64,000 nucleotides of DNA from Theobroma cacao (taxonomy: Eukaryota > Streptophyta > Magnoliopsida > Malvales > Malvaceae): NCBI RefSeq assembly GCF_000208745.1, contig NC_030851.1, forward strand, positions 25,065,405 to 25,129,404, given 5' to 3'. A program made the position numbers and the translations under genes. The notes under the pieces were generated by a model that was not told where the DNA came from, ran no database searches, and saw nothing but the letters and a program-made list of their open reading frames with translations. Of this stretch, positions 33,770-45,582 are shown in pieces. Position 1 is the stretch's first letter. Each line of letters opens with the position of its first letter.

Positions 33770-35063
33770 AAATTTTGATACAAATTGAAGAGATTTATTA
33801 GTAGAAAAAGGTCCAATTAAATTTAATGATTTAGATTTTCCCAAAGATGAATTTTCAAGATATTTTTCTACTACATAATATATTCAAAAGTTGGCAAATG
33901 AGAAGACGCATGAAAGAAGATGGCTAGTTTATTCAAAAGACTTAGATAGAGTATTTTGTTTTAGTTGCAAATTGTTTAATTTGGCTTCTAGTACAAGTAA
34001 ACTAGCTAATGTTGGCATCAGAGATTGGAGAAACCTTAGTGCTAACCTTAAGAGTCATAGAATGAGTAATGAGGATATTACTAATATGAGTTCTTGGATT
34101 GATTTAGAAATGAGATTATTGAAAAATAAAACAATTGATAAAAGTGTTCAAGAACATATAAAAAGAGATGAAGAACATTGGAAAAAGATATTAATAAGAA
34201 TTCTTGCTGCAGTAAAATGCTTGATAAAAATAATTAGACTTTTCGTGGAAAAAATGAAAAGATCTATTAAGAAAGTAATGGAAAATTTTTAAGTATAAAT
34301 GAAATGATTGCAAAATTTGATCCAATGATGCAAGAACATATTCGACACATTAAAGACAATAAAATTCATAGTCATTACCTTGGACATAATGTACCAAAAT
34401 GAATTGATAAATTTGTTAGCAAGTGAAATTAGAAATAAAATTATTAAAAACCTCATAGAAGCAAAATATTTTTCAATAATACTTGATTGCACTTTAGATG
34501 TAAGTCATCAAGAGCAAATGTCTTGTATATTATGATGTGTTAATATTTCATCAAGTCTAATTAAGGCTACAAAGTATTTTTTTTTAATTCTTAAAAGTAG
34601 ATGATACAACTAGAAAAGGTTTTTTTGATGCTATTGTGGATGAAATAAAAAATATTGGGCTTGATATTAATAATTTAAGGGGACAGGGATATGATAATGG
34701 ATCTAATATGAAGGGCAAGTGACAAAGAGTGCAAAAAAGAATTTTAGACTTAAATCCTAGATCCTTTTATACACCATGTGGTTGTCAAATATGAATTTAG
34801 TACTTTGTGACATGGCAAATTCTTGCAATAAAGCTATATCATTTTTTGAAGTGGTAAAATGTATATATTCAATATTTTCTTCTTCTACCTAACGATGGAA
34901 AATTTTACAAGACAATATACCTAATCTAACTTTTAAATTATTGTCAGAAACATGTTGGGAAAGTCGTATTGAAAGTGTTAAAGCAATAAGATTTCAAGCT
35001 CCATAAATAAGAGATGCTTTATTGAAATTAGCAGAAGTTAGTGAAGATCCTAAAACTAAAAGT
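33770..35063 (+). pseudogene. hAT transposase, N-terminal and central part, broken
   Basis: The clearest frame (33891-34292) has a TTF-type zinc-finger region, with RRWLVYSKDLDRVFCFSCKL and a GIRDWRNLSANLKSH stretch, then a DUF4371-like part (HIKRDEEHWKKILIRILAAV). Further segments follow in shifted frames: [18 protein letters not shown] near 34340, LASEIRNKI...[20 protein letters not shown] near 34415-34520, FDAIVDEIKNIGLDINNLRG near 34627 and [13 protein letters not shown] near 34968. Stops and frameshifts occur at several places, so it is inactive. The frame at the end (KLAEVSEDPKTKS) is interrupted by the CACTA element and continues at 48412. Confidence 0.75.
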
Positions 35064-35400
35064 CATGACAAAAAAATTGACTTTTTTCGACGGATATCCG
35101 AAAAAAATTTATTTTACTTGTACTGATGGATTTTTGATGAAATTTTTCAATGAAAATGATTCCTTTGGAAATCCGTCAGAAATAGTTTTGGAACAAAAAT
35201 TATTCCAACCAAATTTTCCAACAAAATTTTCTAGCAAAAATTTCCAACGGAATCATATCCGTTGGAAATCCATCAGAAATAGTTTTGGCGCAAAAATTAA
35301 TTCACCAAAATTTCCAACGGAACTTCCGATAGAAATTTCCAACGAAAATTATTTTGTACAAAAGTTTTAAGAGCCAAACTTTCAAACGGAATATTCAGTA
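35064..35400. repeat. CACTA 5' terminal repeat and subterminal motif array
   Basis: After the terminal repeat, variants of TTTCCAACGGAA / TCCGTTGGAAAT / TCCGTCAGAAAT occur in both orientations (about 35083, 35169, 35180, 35217, 35251, 35264, 35309, 35337, 35374). In En/Spm such repeats bind the TnpA protein. The ORF at 35041-35370 simply reads through them and is not a gene. Confidence 0.8.
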
Positions 35401-35599
35401 GGAAAATTCTATTAGTATTACTATTTTTTAATTTTTTATTCAAAATATATTAATAATGATTATAATTTTATTAATTCTTTATATTAAGAAAATGAAATAC
35501 ATACATAGTGAGTTTGATGGCTTTAAATATTTAAATATGTTTTTCTTTGGTTATTATTTTTTATATATTTTGAAAACTTATAATAAAATCATAAATATT

Positions 35600-37250
35600 A
35601 TGTAACAGTTCCAAATTCAGTAATGTTATTTATAAAATGTTTAGAAAAATAACATAATAAACATTTTAATTTTACAAAAATCTAATATATAAATAAACCA
35701 AAACTAATAATACTTTAGATACTAATACTATAGTTAATATAAATTAAGAAGACTACTATATATAGTAAACTTATTAATATATAATATATTTAAAATATAT
35801 TAGTTTATTATATGTACATAAATTAGAATCATAGTAATGTAATATATTAACATTATATATATATACATATTAATATGTTATAATTATTAGACCTATACAT
35901 ATAGCAATAATATTTCATAATAGATAATATTATGTAAATATATATCACTGTATAATTATATATGTATTAGTTAATTATAATATACATATATCTAATTTAT
36001 ATGTACGCATTAATAGAACTTATAATAAATTTTATTTATATGGTTACATTTAATAATTTTATAATAAAGTTATTACCTTAGTTTTTATAACATATATATT
36101 GTTTATAATTAGTTATTAATTATACAAAACTTTGTAATTATATATTTACATTGATCATATATTCATATTGGGTAATTCTAATACTACTTTGAGCATGTCA
36201 TCCTTTGGGATTAGTTTCATATTATAATTTTAATAATTGAATTCATAGGTATCTATAAATATATAACTATATGTATAAGTTATACAAAAATAATAAGACT
36301 TGATGTACTAATATTAGTTAATATAAATTATTAAGAAGAATGATAGTAAACTAACTAATTAATAATATACTTAAAATATATTAATTAGTTTGTTATATGT
36401 ACATATACAAATTGTAATCATAACAATTTAATATTGACTATATATATTTATAAACCTATATTAATATAAAATTACATGTTATATATATTTTAAATTATAT
36501 AACTTAATGCTAATATTAATATATGATAGTAAATATCCTACGTATTAATATGTTCTAATTATTATAGTTATATATAGTAATATTTTGTAATAAATTTTTA
36601 ATATAAATATATTTAATTTATACATAAATATTACTTAACTTATAATAAACTTCAAGTTATATAACTACAGTTAATAATTAATTTTATTAATTATCACCTT
36701 AATTTTTATTACATATTAGTTATAATGAGTTATTTTTTATAAAAACTTTGTAATATATAGCATTTTATATTACATATAATTTGTGTTATTTTATATATAC
36801 ACAATAAAGTAATATTGGTTTTGTTTACAACTTAATAATGTTAAATATATAATATTATACATTAATGTCTAATATATTATGATTATCTAAAGATATTTTT
36901 TGTGTAATCTTTATAGTTTATATAGTAAAGTTTAATATGAATATAATAAAAGTTTAATATTATTAATAAAATATAAAATATTTAAATTTTGTTGATATAA
37001 GGATTTGAACTTGTGTGTGATGAAAAATTAAGTATGCCTTTACCAACTCTACCACCTATTCAGCATTTTCTAAAAGTTTATAATTAATTATCTATTTTAT
37101 ATATAATTATTTTTAATTATCTTTTATTTTTAGCCAATTAGATGTACACTTTGATTATTTTTTATTTTATCTATAAATATTATTTAAAAATAAATAAATA
37201 ACATGTATTCACCTGTAAAACATGTGACAATAAATACTATACTAGTATAT
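35600..37250. repeat. AT-rich CACTA interior with a diverged ~580-bp direct repeat
   Basis: No coding potential. The run TAATACTATAGTTAATATAAATTAAGAAG...TATAGTAAACTTATTAATA (about 35725) recurs as TAATATTAGTTAATATAAATTATTAAGAAG...GATAGTAAACTAACTAATTA (about 36309). Matching stretches follow in both (AAAATATATTAGTTTATTAT against AAAATATATTAATTAGTTTG). A TATGTAATTATA-rich background makes the exact limits unclear. Confidence 0.55.
36990..37075 (-). repeat. tRNA-derived (SINE-like) promoter sequence
   Basis: On the - strand, GGTGGTAGAGTTGGTAAAGG looks like an RNA polymerase III A box, and about 35 nt further ACAAGTTCAAATCC looks like a B box (GGTTCAAATCC type). The stretch does not fold as a full tRNA and has no CCA end or complete acceptor stem, so a SINE head or decayed tRNA-derived repeat is more likely than a tRNA gene. 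Confidence 0.45.
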
Positions 37251-37399
37251 ATAGAAGATGACATTTATATCCTAAAATCAAATCTCCAGCCATATTAGAA
37301 TAATGTTAAACAAAGCTGACAAAAAAAAATATTGAACTCTATAAATTAATAAGCAGTATGAAACTCCTTAAACACAAAATGGAGCACTGTAAAAGAAAA

Positions 37400-38296
37400 A
37401 ATTGAGAACACAAGCATTAGACTCTACTCTAAGACTATACTTAACCGGATAAGGAATCACTTGAGAAAAATTAAACGAATCTTGAAAGGAAAAGGAAAAA
37501 CAAAATTAAACCCAAATCCTTATATTTTAGCTAGATTCCCTTCTCATTTGAAAACCATGGAAAGCCTTTGACCCTTGCCCCCTTTCGATGTTGAATGACG
37601 ACTAAAGCTCCTTTGCTGACTGAAGCTCACTTTGTTGTACTGCTATGCTGACTAAAGCTTCTCTCCAAACTCTTCACTTCCTCTACAATTTCAATCTTAA
37701 GGTCCAAAGCTTAAGGTCTTTTTCTCTTTTTTTTCTTCATATTTAGTTTTTCTGGTTCTTTAAAGTTCATCCTTTTTGGGTTATATGCTAGTTTTTGAAC
37801 CTTGTCATTTAATGAAAAATTCTTCACCATGTTAGGGTCAAAATGAGTAAGGCTAAATGAGTAAAGCCAAATTGATAATAATTCCTATTCTGGTTATATT
37901 GCTGAGTAGGGCAAGAGTTTTTTTTTTTTTGGTGATTTCCGTTTGTTTCTATTTCCACATTTTTGTCCTAATGCAATTAATCTTATGAGATGTTGATTTG
38001 TTGCCTTCCTGTGTCTTGGAGTTTTTTCCTTTTTGTTTCTTTACTGCAATGTTTTGTTAGTGCTTTGATTTTGATACCATCTGCCCTGTTTATGTTCTTC
38101 TTTATAATCTTCAGAAACATCGAAGAAAATGCTTCAATCTTCACAGTTGTGTCGATGGCTTCTACGTTTATTCAAACAAAAGCTCTGGCACTAGGTTAAA
38201 AACAGATTTTTGATTTAATTTGATGTCAAAAATGATTTTGACAGTAGTAGTTTAAAGCTAATTTTTGGTTGGATATCAACTTGCTTAAAAACATGT
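37400..38296 (+). other. CACTA interior, possible captured 5' gene sequence, unidentified
   Basis: Less AT-rich than the preceding 2 kb, with pyrimidine-rich leader-like sequence (37560-37760) and a short frame (37990-38199) ending ASTFIQTKALALG before GTTAAAAAC. It could be leader and first exon of a captured gene, but I recognise no protein. Confidence 0.3.
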
Positions 38297-38475
38297 AGCT
38301 TCTGGCACTAGGTTTTTGTATAAAAAAAATTATTCCTCTTGTAATAAATTAATTAAATCTTTTTGGCCAATAATCTTGTAATTTTAAAGATTATTGATTG
38401 TGCATTCAATAATCTTTGAAATTAAAATTACTACGTAAACAAAATTATGACTATGCATATATTAAGTGCATGATA
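38297..38475. repeat. left copy of a direct repeat bracketing the captured exons
   Basis: It runs from TAGCTTCTGGCACTAGGTTT to AAGTGCATGATATT and recurs at 40770-41090. Shared sequence includes TTTTTGTATAAAAAAAATTA, TTCCTCTTGTAATAAATTAA and AACAAAATTATGACTATGCA. The second copy contains an extra segment of about 170 bp. Confidence 0.8.
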
Positions 38476-38829
38476 TTGCATGACATAATATTTTGATCTT
38501 ATATAAGATTCTAGCCCTGGAGCATTGAATCTGGTATATTATTATTCAATGAAATATGTAAGTGAGAAAATTTACAACTAATTGGTGTTGGATCAATGGT
38601 TAATGTTTACAACTAATTCTCGTATTTATGATATTGGATGTGAACCTTTTGCTGTTATTTGGCTACATATGATTGACATTAATTTGATGGCTTAAGGTAT
38701 TTGATGTTACTATTTTGGTGTAATGCTGACTTTTTTGGTTAATTTTATTGAATACCTCATATTATTTGCTTTGTTACATAGTTAGTTTTGTGTAAATGAA
38801 ATTGCCTTTTTTCTTTTTGTATCATGAAG

Positions 38830-39641
38830 GTTATTGTAAAGAGTGGTGATGATTGTAGGCAAGAGCATTTTGATGTGCAGCCTATCTCTCACTTTTATGG
38901 TATGTTTCTTTATTACAATTTCATATGCTTCTTTTCTTCAGATCATCTAGATCATTTGCTTCCTATCCCTTATTTCTCTCCAAGCCAGTCGGTTTAAAAA
39001 AATCAGTATTTGGAGTCTCATTTTCTGTCTACATCATGTGATATGTCATAATGCTAAAGCAATATATTGCTTTTTTCTCTTTCTTTTTTTCCCCAATGCA
39101 AAGGGAAATATATAATTTTGCATGCAAAAAGATGATTAGAATGCATGATGTTAAGTGGACTAGAAAAATTATATAAATAGGTGCGTGGATATATATTGCA
39201 TGGTTGAATCTTATATTATCAAGTTAGCTCAAAAAAGAAAAAGAATCTTTTATTATTATGCATCAATGCTGAAGTTCTCAGAAATTATTATTGTTTAATT
39301 ATTGTAGTCGATTGAAGTGTGTGTATGATGGTTTTCAATACCAGATATATTCCAAAGAGTCTGTCTTCCACTTTGGTTACGCCCTTATGAAGTTTTAGTT
39401 ACATCTGCTTACACAGCTCTTGTTAAAACAATTCCAGATACGGAAATGTAAACTTTTGCGCTTCAATTGACTAGTTTGTAGCTATGATGGGAAACTACTG
39501 CTGTCTTGATGGTAAATAGCTTTATTCTTTTTGCAAGCTTCTCTTCATTCTGTTAAAAGTAGATATCCCAATATATCAAGCTTATATGAATTCTTTATAG
39601 CCAAGTATCAAGACAATTCTCCAAGTTTTAAGCCGGCCTAG
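38830..39641 (+). pseudogene. captured exons of a phosphatidylinositol 4-kinase (PI4K beta-like), inside the CACTA element
   Basis: Three exon-like blocks in order: 38830-38899 (VIVKSGDDCRQEHFDVQPIS, then HFY), 39345-39442 (DIFQRVCLPLWLRPYEVLV, then TSAYTALVKTIPDT) and about 39535-39641 (KSRYPNISSLYEFFIAKY, then QDNSPSFKPA). The first two keep matching phase-1 AG/GT borders (donor GTATG at 38900, acceptor CAG at 39344). The donor after exon 2 is GA, not GT, and exon 3 has a small frame-shifting insertion near its start. The LWLRPYEVLVTS stretch is the hinge region of class III PI4K kinase domains, in which PI 4-kinases phosphorylate phosphatidylinositol. The catalytic and activation loops are absent, so no kinase activity is expected. 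Recognition is from memory of the family; plant PI4K beta is the best guess. Confidence 0.72.
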
Positions 39642-40769
39642 GTAATCTAGTTGATAAGAGGCAGATGTCTCCAGTTATTGTTTTGTTTGGCAAATGTTAT
39701 CATTATCATGTTTCAAATAATTGTCACTTTTAAAGGACTTATTGTTAAATTTTGTGGCATTGTAATAGAGCTGCTTAGGAGTGTCGTTGGACCATTAGGA
39801 GTCAGAATTTGCCTTTCTCTCTTTTTCCCTTGGGAAAGAGCTGCTATTTTTCTATAAATCTACAGATGCTGCGATTGTCATACTCTAGTAATTTAAAGAA
39901 ATCCTGTTAAATAAAAGAAGACAGACAAGTTTCTTTGTACTTCTATACAATTCTAGACTATTGCAATTTTGGGTTGTTATTAGTGGAAATTTTCCAATCA
40001 TATCTAAGCTGTTCTTATTTTAGGTGACTTATAATTTTATATTGTTTTAAAGTCATTTTCATGAGTGAGCTTAAACTTACTTCCATCATGAGCCAATCAT
40101 CCTATACTAACCTCTTCCCTATGGTTACTGAAAAATGTGGCCAGTAGTTACCGTTTAGTATATGTTGAGTGCCTAAGCAGTTGTGTTGGGTTGATTTGTG
40201 TGAATTAGATGGAAATTTGCAAGAAGTAGGTGGATGCACTCTTGGTTCATCTTTCTTTAGTCAAAATTTGTGATTTTGTGATCTTTCTTGGTTATATTCA
40301 TGAGGGTCAAATCCAAGCCTCATGTGATGAGGAGATATAGAGGCAAGATACTTTAGTTGTAGTGTTCTGTTGGATGGTAAAGAATTGATCCTATTTGGAA
40401 AGCTATTTTGTGTACATTTTTTTTAGTAAGGATGAACATTTCCACACTCATCCATCTACTATGTATCTTATGATTGGAATATTTTAATTTTCTGCTACAC
40501 CAATACCAAATAGAAAGCATGTTAGATGGCCATTCTTAAATTGTCTGTTAGATGCTTTCATATGGTGAATGTTATATGGTTGTTAAATACTTGAGTTTAT
40601 AATAAAATGAAGTTGAATGGACTAAGTAGAAACAGCTCTTTTCATTCATTCTTCATTTTTTAACCTACCTTATTTGCACTCTGATTCTTTGTTTTGGTAA
40701 GCATCATCTATAGACCAATGTAGAAAACTTTATTTTCCTTGTATCAAAATTAAGTTTAGTAATAAGAAA

Positions 40770-41090
40770 ATTTAGCTTCTGGTTTTTGTATAAAAAAAAT
40801 TATTCCTCTTGTAATAAATTAATTGAATCTTTTTGGCCAGTTTCTTCTTTACTTTAAGTAGACTAGGTAATTATTATTGACTTGGAAATGATTTGCTAAT
40901 ACTAATAATATATTATTATCTTATACACCAACGGCGAAATTTTTACGTTGAAAGGTATAGATAATCTTCTATTTGAACAAAATAATGACTATATATATAT
41001 ATATGCTTGATTGTGTATTCAATAATCTTTGAACTGAAAATTACTACTTAAACAAAATTATGACTATGCATAGATTAAGTGCATGATATT
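40770..41090. repeat. right copy of the direct repeat bracketing the captured exons
   Basis: Repeats 38297-38475: TAGCTTCTGGTTTTTGTATA, then TTCCTCTTGTAATAAATTAA and TCTTTTTGGCCA. A unique piece of about 170 bp with an (AT)n tract follows, then TGATTGTGTATTCAATAATC to AAGTGCATGATATT. Confidence 0.8.
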
Positions 41091-41403
41091 TATAGTAGAG
41101 AAATATCAATTGCATTTGTAAAGTTGGAATATGAGTTAGATGTTTATAAAAGAAGATATTTGGAGGAAGTGATGTGCAAGGAAGTAAAATCACACTCAAT
41201 TCAATGATTAAAAGTCCACATATTTCATGAAAATAAGATTTGTGTTGTAATTTAAAAGCATTTTGTTAACATAAGATATTCATTTGATAATGTTGTTATT
41301 ATTATTACTATATGAGTCACCCACTTTTGTGCCGTAGTATTTGAATGTTTAATTATAATATATAGTTTCTAAATTTAACTTATGCTTACTTTTCCTATTT
41401 CAG

Positions 41404-41519
41404 TTACATCTTTTCGATTGCATTGAGCTTCCTCTTACTTTTTGCTTATCCCATTTCTGAGCTTCCAACTCCAAGTTTTGAGTACCACAATGCCTTTAAC
41501 GATGATGCATTGGGAATTG
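41404..41519 (+). other. unidentified exon-like block in the CACTA element
   Basis: Bounded by a good acceptor (TTTCCTATTTCAG) and a consensus donor (ATTGTAAGTATTT). One frame is open throughout: a hydrophobic stretch (YIFSIALSFLLLFAYPISEL) then PTPSFEYHNAFNDDALGI. It lies between the PI4K-like exons and the transposase gene. I do not recognise the protein; it may belong to a captured gene or to the 5' part of the transposase transcript. Confidence 0.4.
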
Positions 41520-41953
41520 TAAGTATTTGATAAACCATATAGCATTGAAACAATTTTGAGCTGTTTTCTGTTATAATAAATTATTAAAGTGATATGGTTG
41601 GTGCTTTTTCCTCATTCTGCATAGTGTTTGATGCCATTATAAAAGTGCTTTCAAAGGGTTGGTAAAAGGATAAAAAATATTATGAAAAATAATGTAATCG
41701 TGCTAGAAATTACCTAGACTTAGTCATGAAATATCAAAAAGTTGCTCATATCTAAATACAAGATGGAAAAGAGTATTAATTTAATTTTTAATTTATAAAT
41801 CAAATCTAAAAGGTAATAATATATAGATGTATATAACAATATATATATATATTAATGTTGAATGCATGGCAGGTTTCTTCACGAGTTTACACTAATTATG
41901 ACTTCGGTTTTTATTTGTAATTGTTTCTATGAAAACAATATTAGGACTACAAA

Positions 41954-44900
41954 ATGGAAAGAGATCAATCTTGGATGTATCAACGACTAACTCCTAATGG
42001 CTTCATGAGGGATGAACTTATGAATGGAATTCAAGAATTTATTGATTTTGCATCTTTTAACCCTACATTTATCTGGGGGAACAAAACTAGATGCCTTTGC
42101 TCTCAATGTAGCAACACTAGGTTTCTAAGTTCTGATAAGGTGGAAGAGCACTTTCTAAAAAAGGGTTTTACTGGTGCTTATACAATATGGAGTTTACATG
42201 GGGAACATGAGCTTGGACAATCAACAAGAAGTAAAGATAGGGTTGAACCATATTCTAGTCATAGGGAACATGGAGAACCAATATATGAAAAGGAAATAGA
42301 AAATCAATATGTTAGAATGGTTTGGGATGATATGGGTTTGGAAATTATTTTGAATGCTAGTCATGATAATGACTCAAGATCTATGGAGCAAGATCCAAAT
42401 CCAAATATAGCGAGCTTTTACTCTTTGTTGGGTGGTGCCGATGAACCTTTGTGGTTAGGTTGCACAAAGCACACAATGTTCTCAGCAGTGTTGCAACTTT
42501 TAAATGTTAAATCAAAGTTAGTTTTAAGTGAGTTGTGTTTTGATTGTTTGATGGATATAATAAAAAATATATTGTCAGAAGATGAAACTTTACCCAATGA
42601 CTTCTATACAATGAAAAGGAAAATGGTGACACTTGGATTTGGATATGACAAAATTCATGCATGTAAAAACAATTGTATCTTATTTTATAAGGAAACTGCT
42701 AATTTGGAGTATTGTATGATTTTTTACAAGATTTTGCGTTATTTGCCACTTATACCAAGGCTTCAGAGACTTTATATGTCGAGAAAAATTATTAAACATA
42801 GGACATGGCATATGCATAACCGAAGTGATAATAGAGTGCTTAGACACCTTGTTGATGGTGAGCCTTGGCAACATTTCAATCGCACACGAGTTATTTGTAA
42901 TGGAATCTAGAAATATCATATTAGAATTATGTGCATACGGTTTCAATCTTTTTGGACCAACTGTAAAACCTTATTCTGTTTGGCCAATAATGCTCACTGT
43001 GTAAAATTTACCTCTATGAATGTGTTCGAAACAACAATATATATTTCTTAATATAGTTATTTCAGGTAGGAAAAGTCCGGGCCAAAACATAGATTTTTTT
43101 TGAGACCTTTGATGGATGATGCTTATCGGAAACAAAATTTCCAATTGAGAGTAGCATTGCTATGAACAATTAAAGATTTCCTTACTTATGGTATGTTGTT
43201 GGGGTGGAGCACTCATGGATGATTATCATGTCTTTATTGTATGGAATGGTCTAAGTCTTTCATATTGGAGCATGGCAAAAACCCTTGTTCTTTTAATTGT
43301 CATTGACAATTCTTGCCATCTAATCATGCTTTTAGGAGGCAGAGAGATAAATTTTTTTAAAAAAGAGTTGAGCGTGACTTCCAATTCCTCGAATCTCAGG
43401 TGAAAAAATATTATCACGATTGAATTCACTTCTCGATATCCCCATTGGAGCAAATTGTGGCAAACATAATATTCCTAGTTTCGGTCAAAGTCATAATTGG
43501 GTGAAAAAGAGTATATTTTGGAATTTACCTTATTGACATATGCTTTTTATTTGTTACAATCTGGATGTGATGCATATTGAACGTGATGTCTTTGAAAATA
43601 TCTTCAACACTATGATGGATGTTAAAAAGAAGACAAAAGACAACTTAAAGGCAAGACAAGATTTGAAGATGTGTTACAGGTGTCTAGAATTGGAATTGAT
43701 GGAAAATAATGAAAAAATTTTCAAGCTTAAAGCCTTGTACACTTTAAGTAAGAAGGAAAAATATTGTTTGTGATTGGGTGAAATAATTGAGATTACCTGA
43801 TGGTTTGTATTGAACATATCTTAGTGTGTTAATGAGATTAAATGCAAATTTTATGGGATGAAGAGTCATGATTGTTGTGTTTTTTTCCAGCGATTGCTCT
43901 CAATTGCTTTTTGTGATATGGTGTCTAACTCAATTGGGGATGCAATTATTGAGATATCTTATTTTTTTAGAGATTTATGCTCAACCGAAATACTTGTAGA
44001 TCACATGGAAGCTTTGAAAGGAAAAATTATTAAAACTATATGCAAACTAGAAAAAATCTTTCTTCCTAGTTTTTTGACTTTATAGAGGATTTGCCGATTC
44101 AATTACCTTACGAGGTTAGGGTTGGTGAACTTGTCCAGTATTTATGGATGTAATCATTTGAGAGGTACTATATTTGTTATTAGATTTCAATTATTTCCTT
44201 AAAAGAGTTTAGGATACCTATTAAATTTTATGAATATTATGATGTTTAGGTTTTTGCATAATTTAAAGAAGAAAGTGAAAAATCGAGCCTTTGTAGAGGG
44301 AAACATATACGAGGCATATGTTTTTAAGGAAGTCTCCTCATTTTGCTTTCTGTATTTTGAACCTATTGTGCGGACAAGATTAAATCAGTTGCCACATAAT
44401 GATGATGGGGGAAACATGGACTCTAACGGTCGTTTTTCTATTTTCACTCATCTTGAGTGAGTTTTTGGTGAACTAGATAAATCTTGATTTTTAGATGAAG
44501 ATGAGTTATATGCTGCCAAACTATATGTTTTAATGAATTGATGGAGATGCTTCCTTATATAGAGTAAATATCATTATACCTTAAACCTTAATGATTGATA
44601 TAAGATAATCTTAATTTGTAATGTGGATGTAATGTTAAGATATTTGATGAAATGATTGATAAATCAGAAGATGAATTGGAAAAAATACGTGATGCAAGAT
44701 TTGCACAATGGCTCCAAGAGTATGTAAGTTTATGTGCAATCTATAATTTGCCACTTAATAATAAATAGGCATTACTGATGTGTATTAACAATTAATGCTC
44801 TTGTATTACATTTTGGTATGTCGTAGAATGTACGGATGAAACTGACCCACTTATATTTGATATTTCTCATGGTTTAGGACGTATAGCAAGATGTAACAAA

Positions 44901-45582
44901 GGATACTTCATAAATGGTTTCAAGTTTCACGTTTTAGATTATAGGCAAAATCATGAGATAATGAATAATAGGGTGTGTCAAAAAGAGTTTTTACAACAAT
45001 TATGAGCGTGACTTTTATATTATCTTGGTGGATATAATCAAGTTGGAATATATTGGTATTAGAAATAGAGTTGTGCTATTTAAGTGTCATTGGTTTGACA
45101 CTGAAAAAGGTGTTAGGGTAGACCCTTTTCATAGTCTTATTGAAATTAAACACAACTCGATGCTTGTTACAAATGAACCATTTGTTTTAGTCGTACAAGC
45201 TAACCAAGTTTACTATAGTAGTTATCTGGTAACCAAACGAGATTGACGTGATTGGTGGGTAGTATTAAAAACAAAAGCTAGGAGTAAATACCACCTTCCA
45301 TGTAGTGGAGACAAAGAAAATGAAATTGATCAGAATGAAGAAGTGTATCAAGAAGATGATGTGTCTATTTCAATTAATATTAGTCCTTCTGAGGACCTTG
45401 ATATCTCTATACTATTAACAAGTGGTGATTATGAAAAGGTTAATGTCTTGATTGAGGACAAACAAAATGAAGGAGAAATAGATGAAGAAGAACTTAAGGA
45501 CCAAGATGAAGAAACTTTTAGTGATAGCGATGAAAATGAAGTTCATGAAGAACATGAGTTTGCTTATTTTGAAAGCAATTAA
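41954..45582 (+). pseudogene. CACTA TNP2-type transposase, broken
   Basis: The N-terminal frame (41954-42910) has the transposase-associated domain (MYQRLTPNGFMRDELMNGIQ, CLCSQCSNTRFL) and the start of Transposase_21 (FYTMKRKMVTLGFGYDKIHA, DGEPWQHFN). Frames then shift repeatedly. Recognisable later parts are a DUF4218-like block (43540-44085, NLDVMHIERDVFENIFNTMM, AFCDMVSNSIGDAIIEISYF), a linker (44230-44460) and DUF4216 (45025-45246, VVLFKCHWFDTEKGVRVDPF). It ends in an acidic tail (45343-45582). An intact TNP2 is about 900-1100 aa. Stops after 42910, around 43250, 43770 and 44090 make this copy inactive. Confidence 0.85.

Noticed and set aside
35041..35370. 109-aa ORF on the + strand
   Set aside because: It starts in the hAT transposase, crosses the CACTA border and reads through subterminal repeats. 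It is not a gene.
36990..37075. A functional tRNA gene on the - strand
   Set aside because: A- and B-box-like sequences are present, but no complete acceptor stem or anticodon arm could be drawn.
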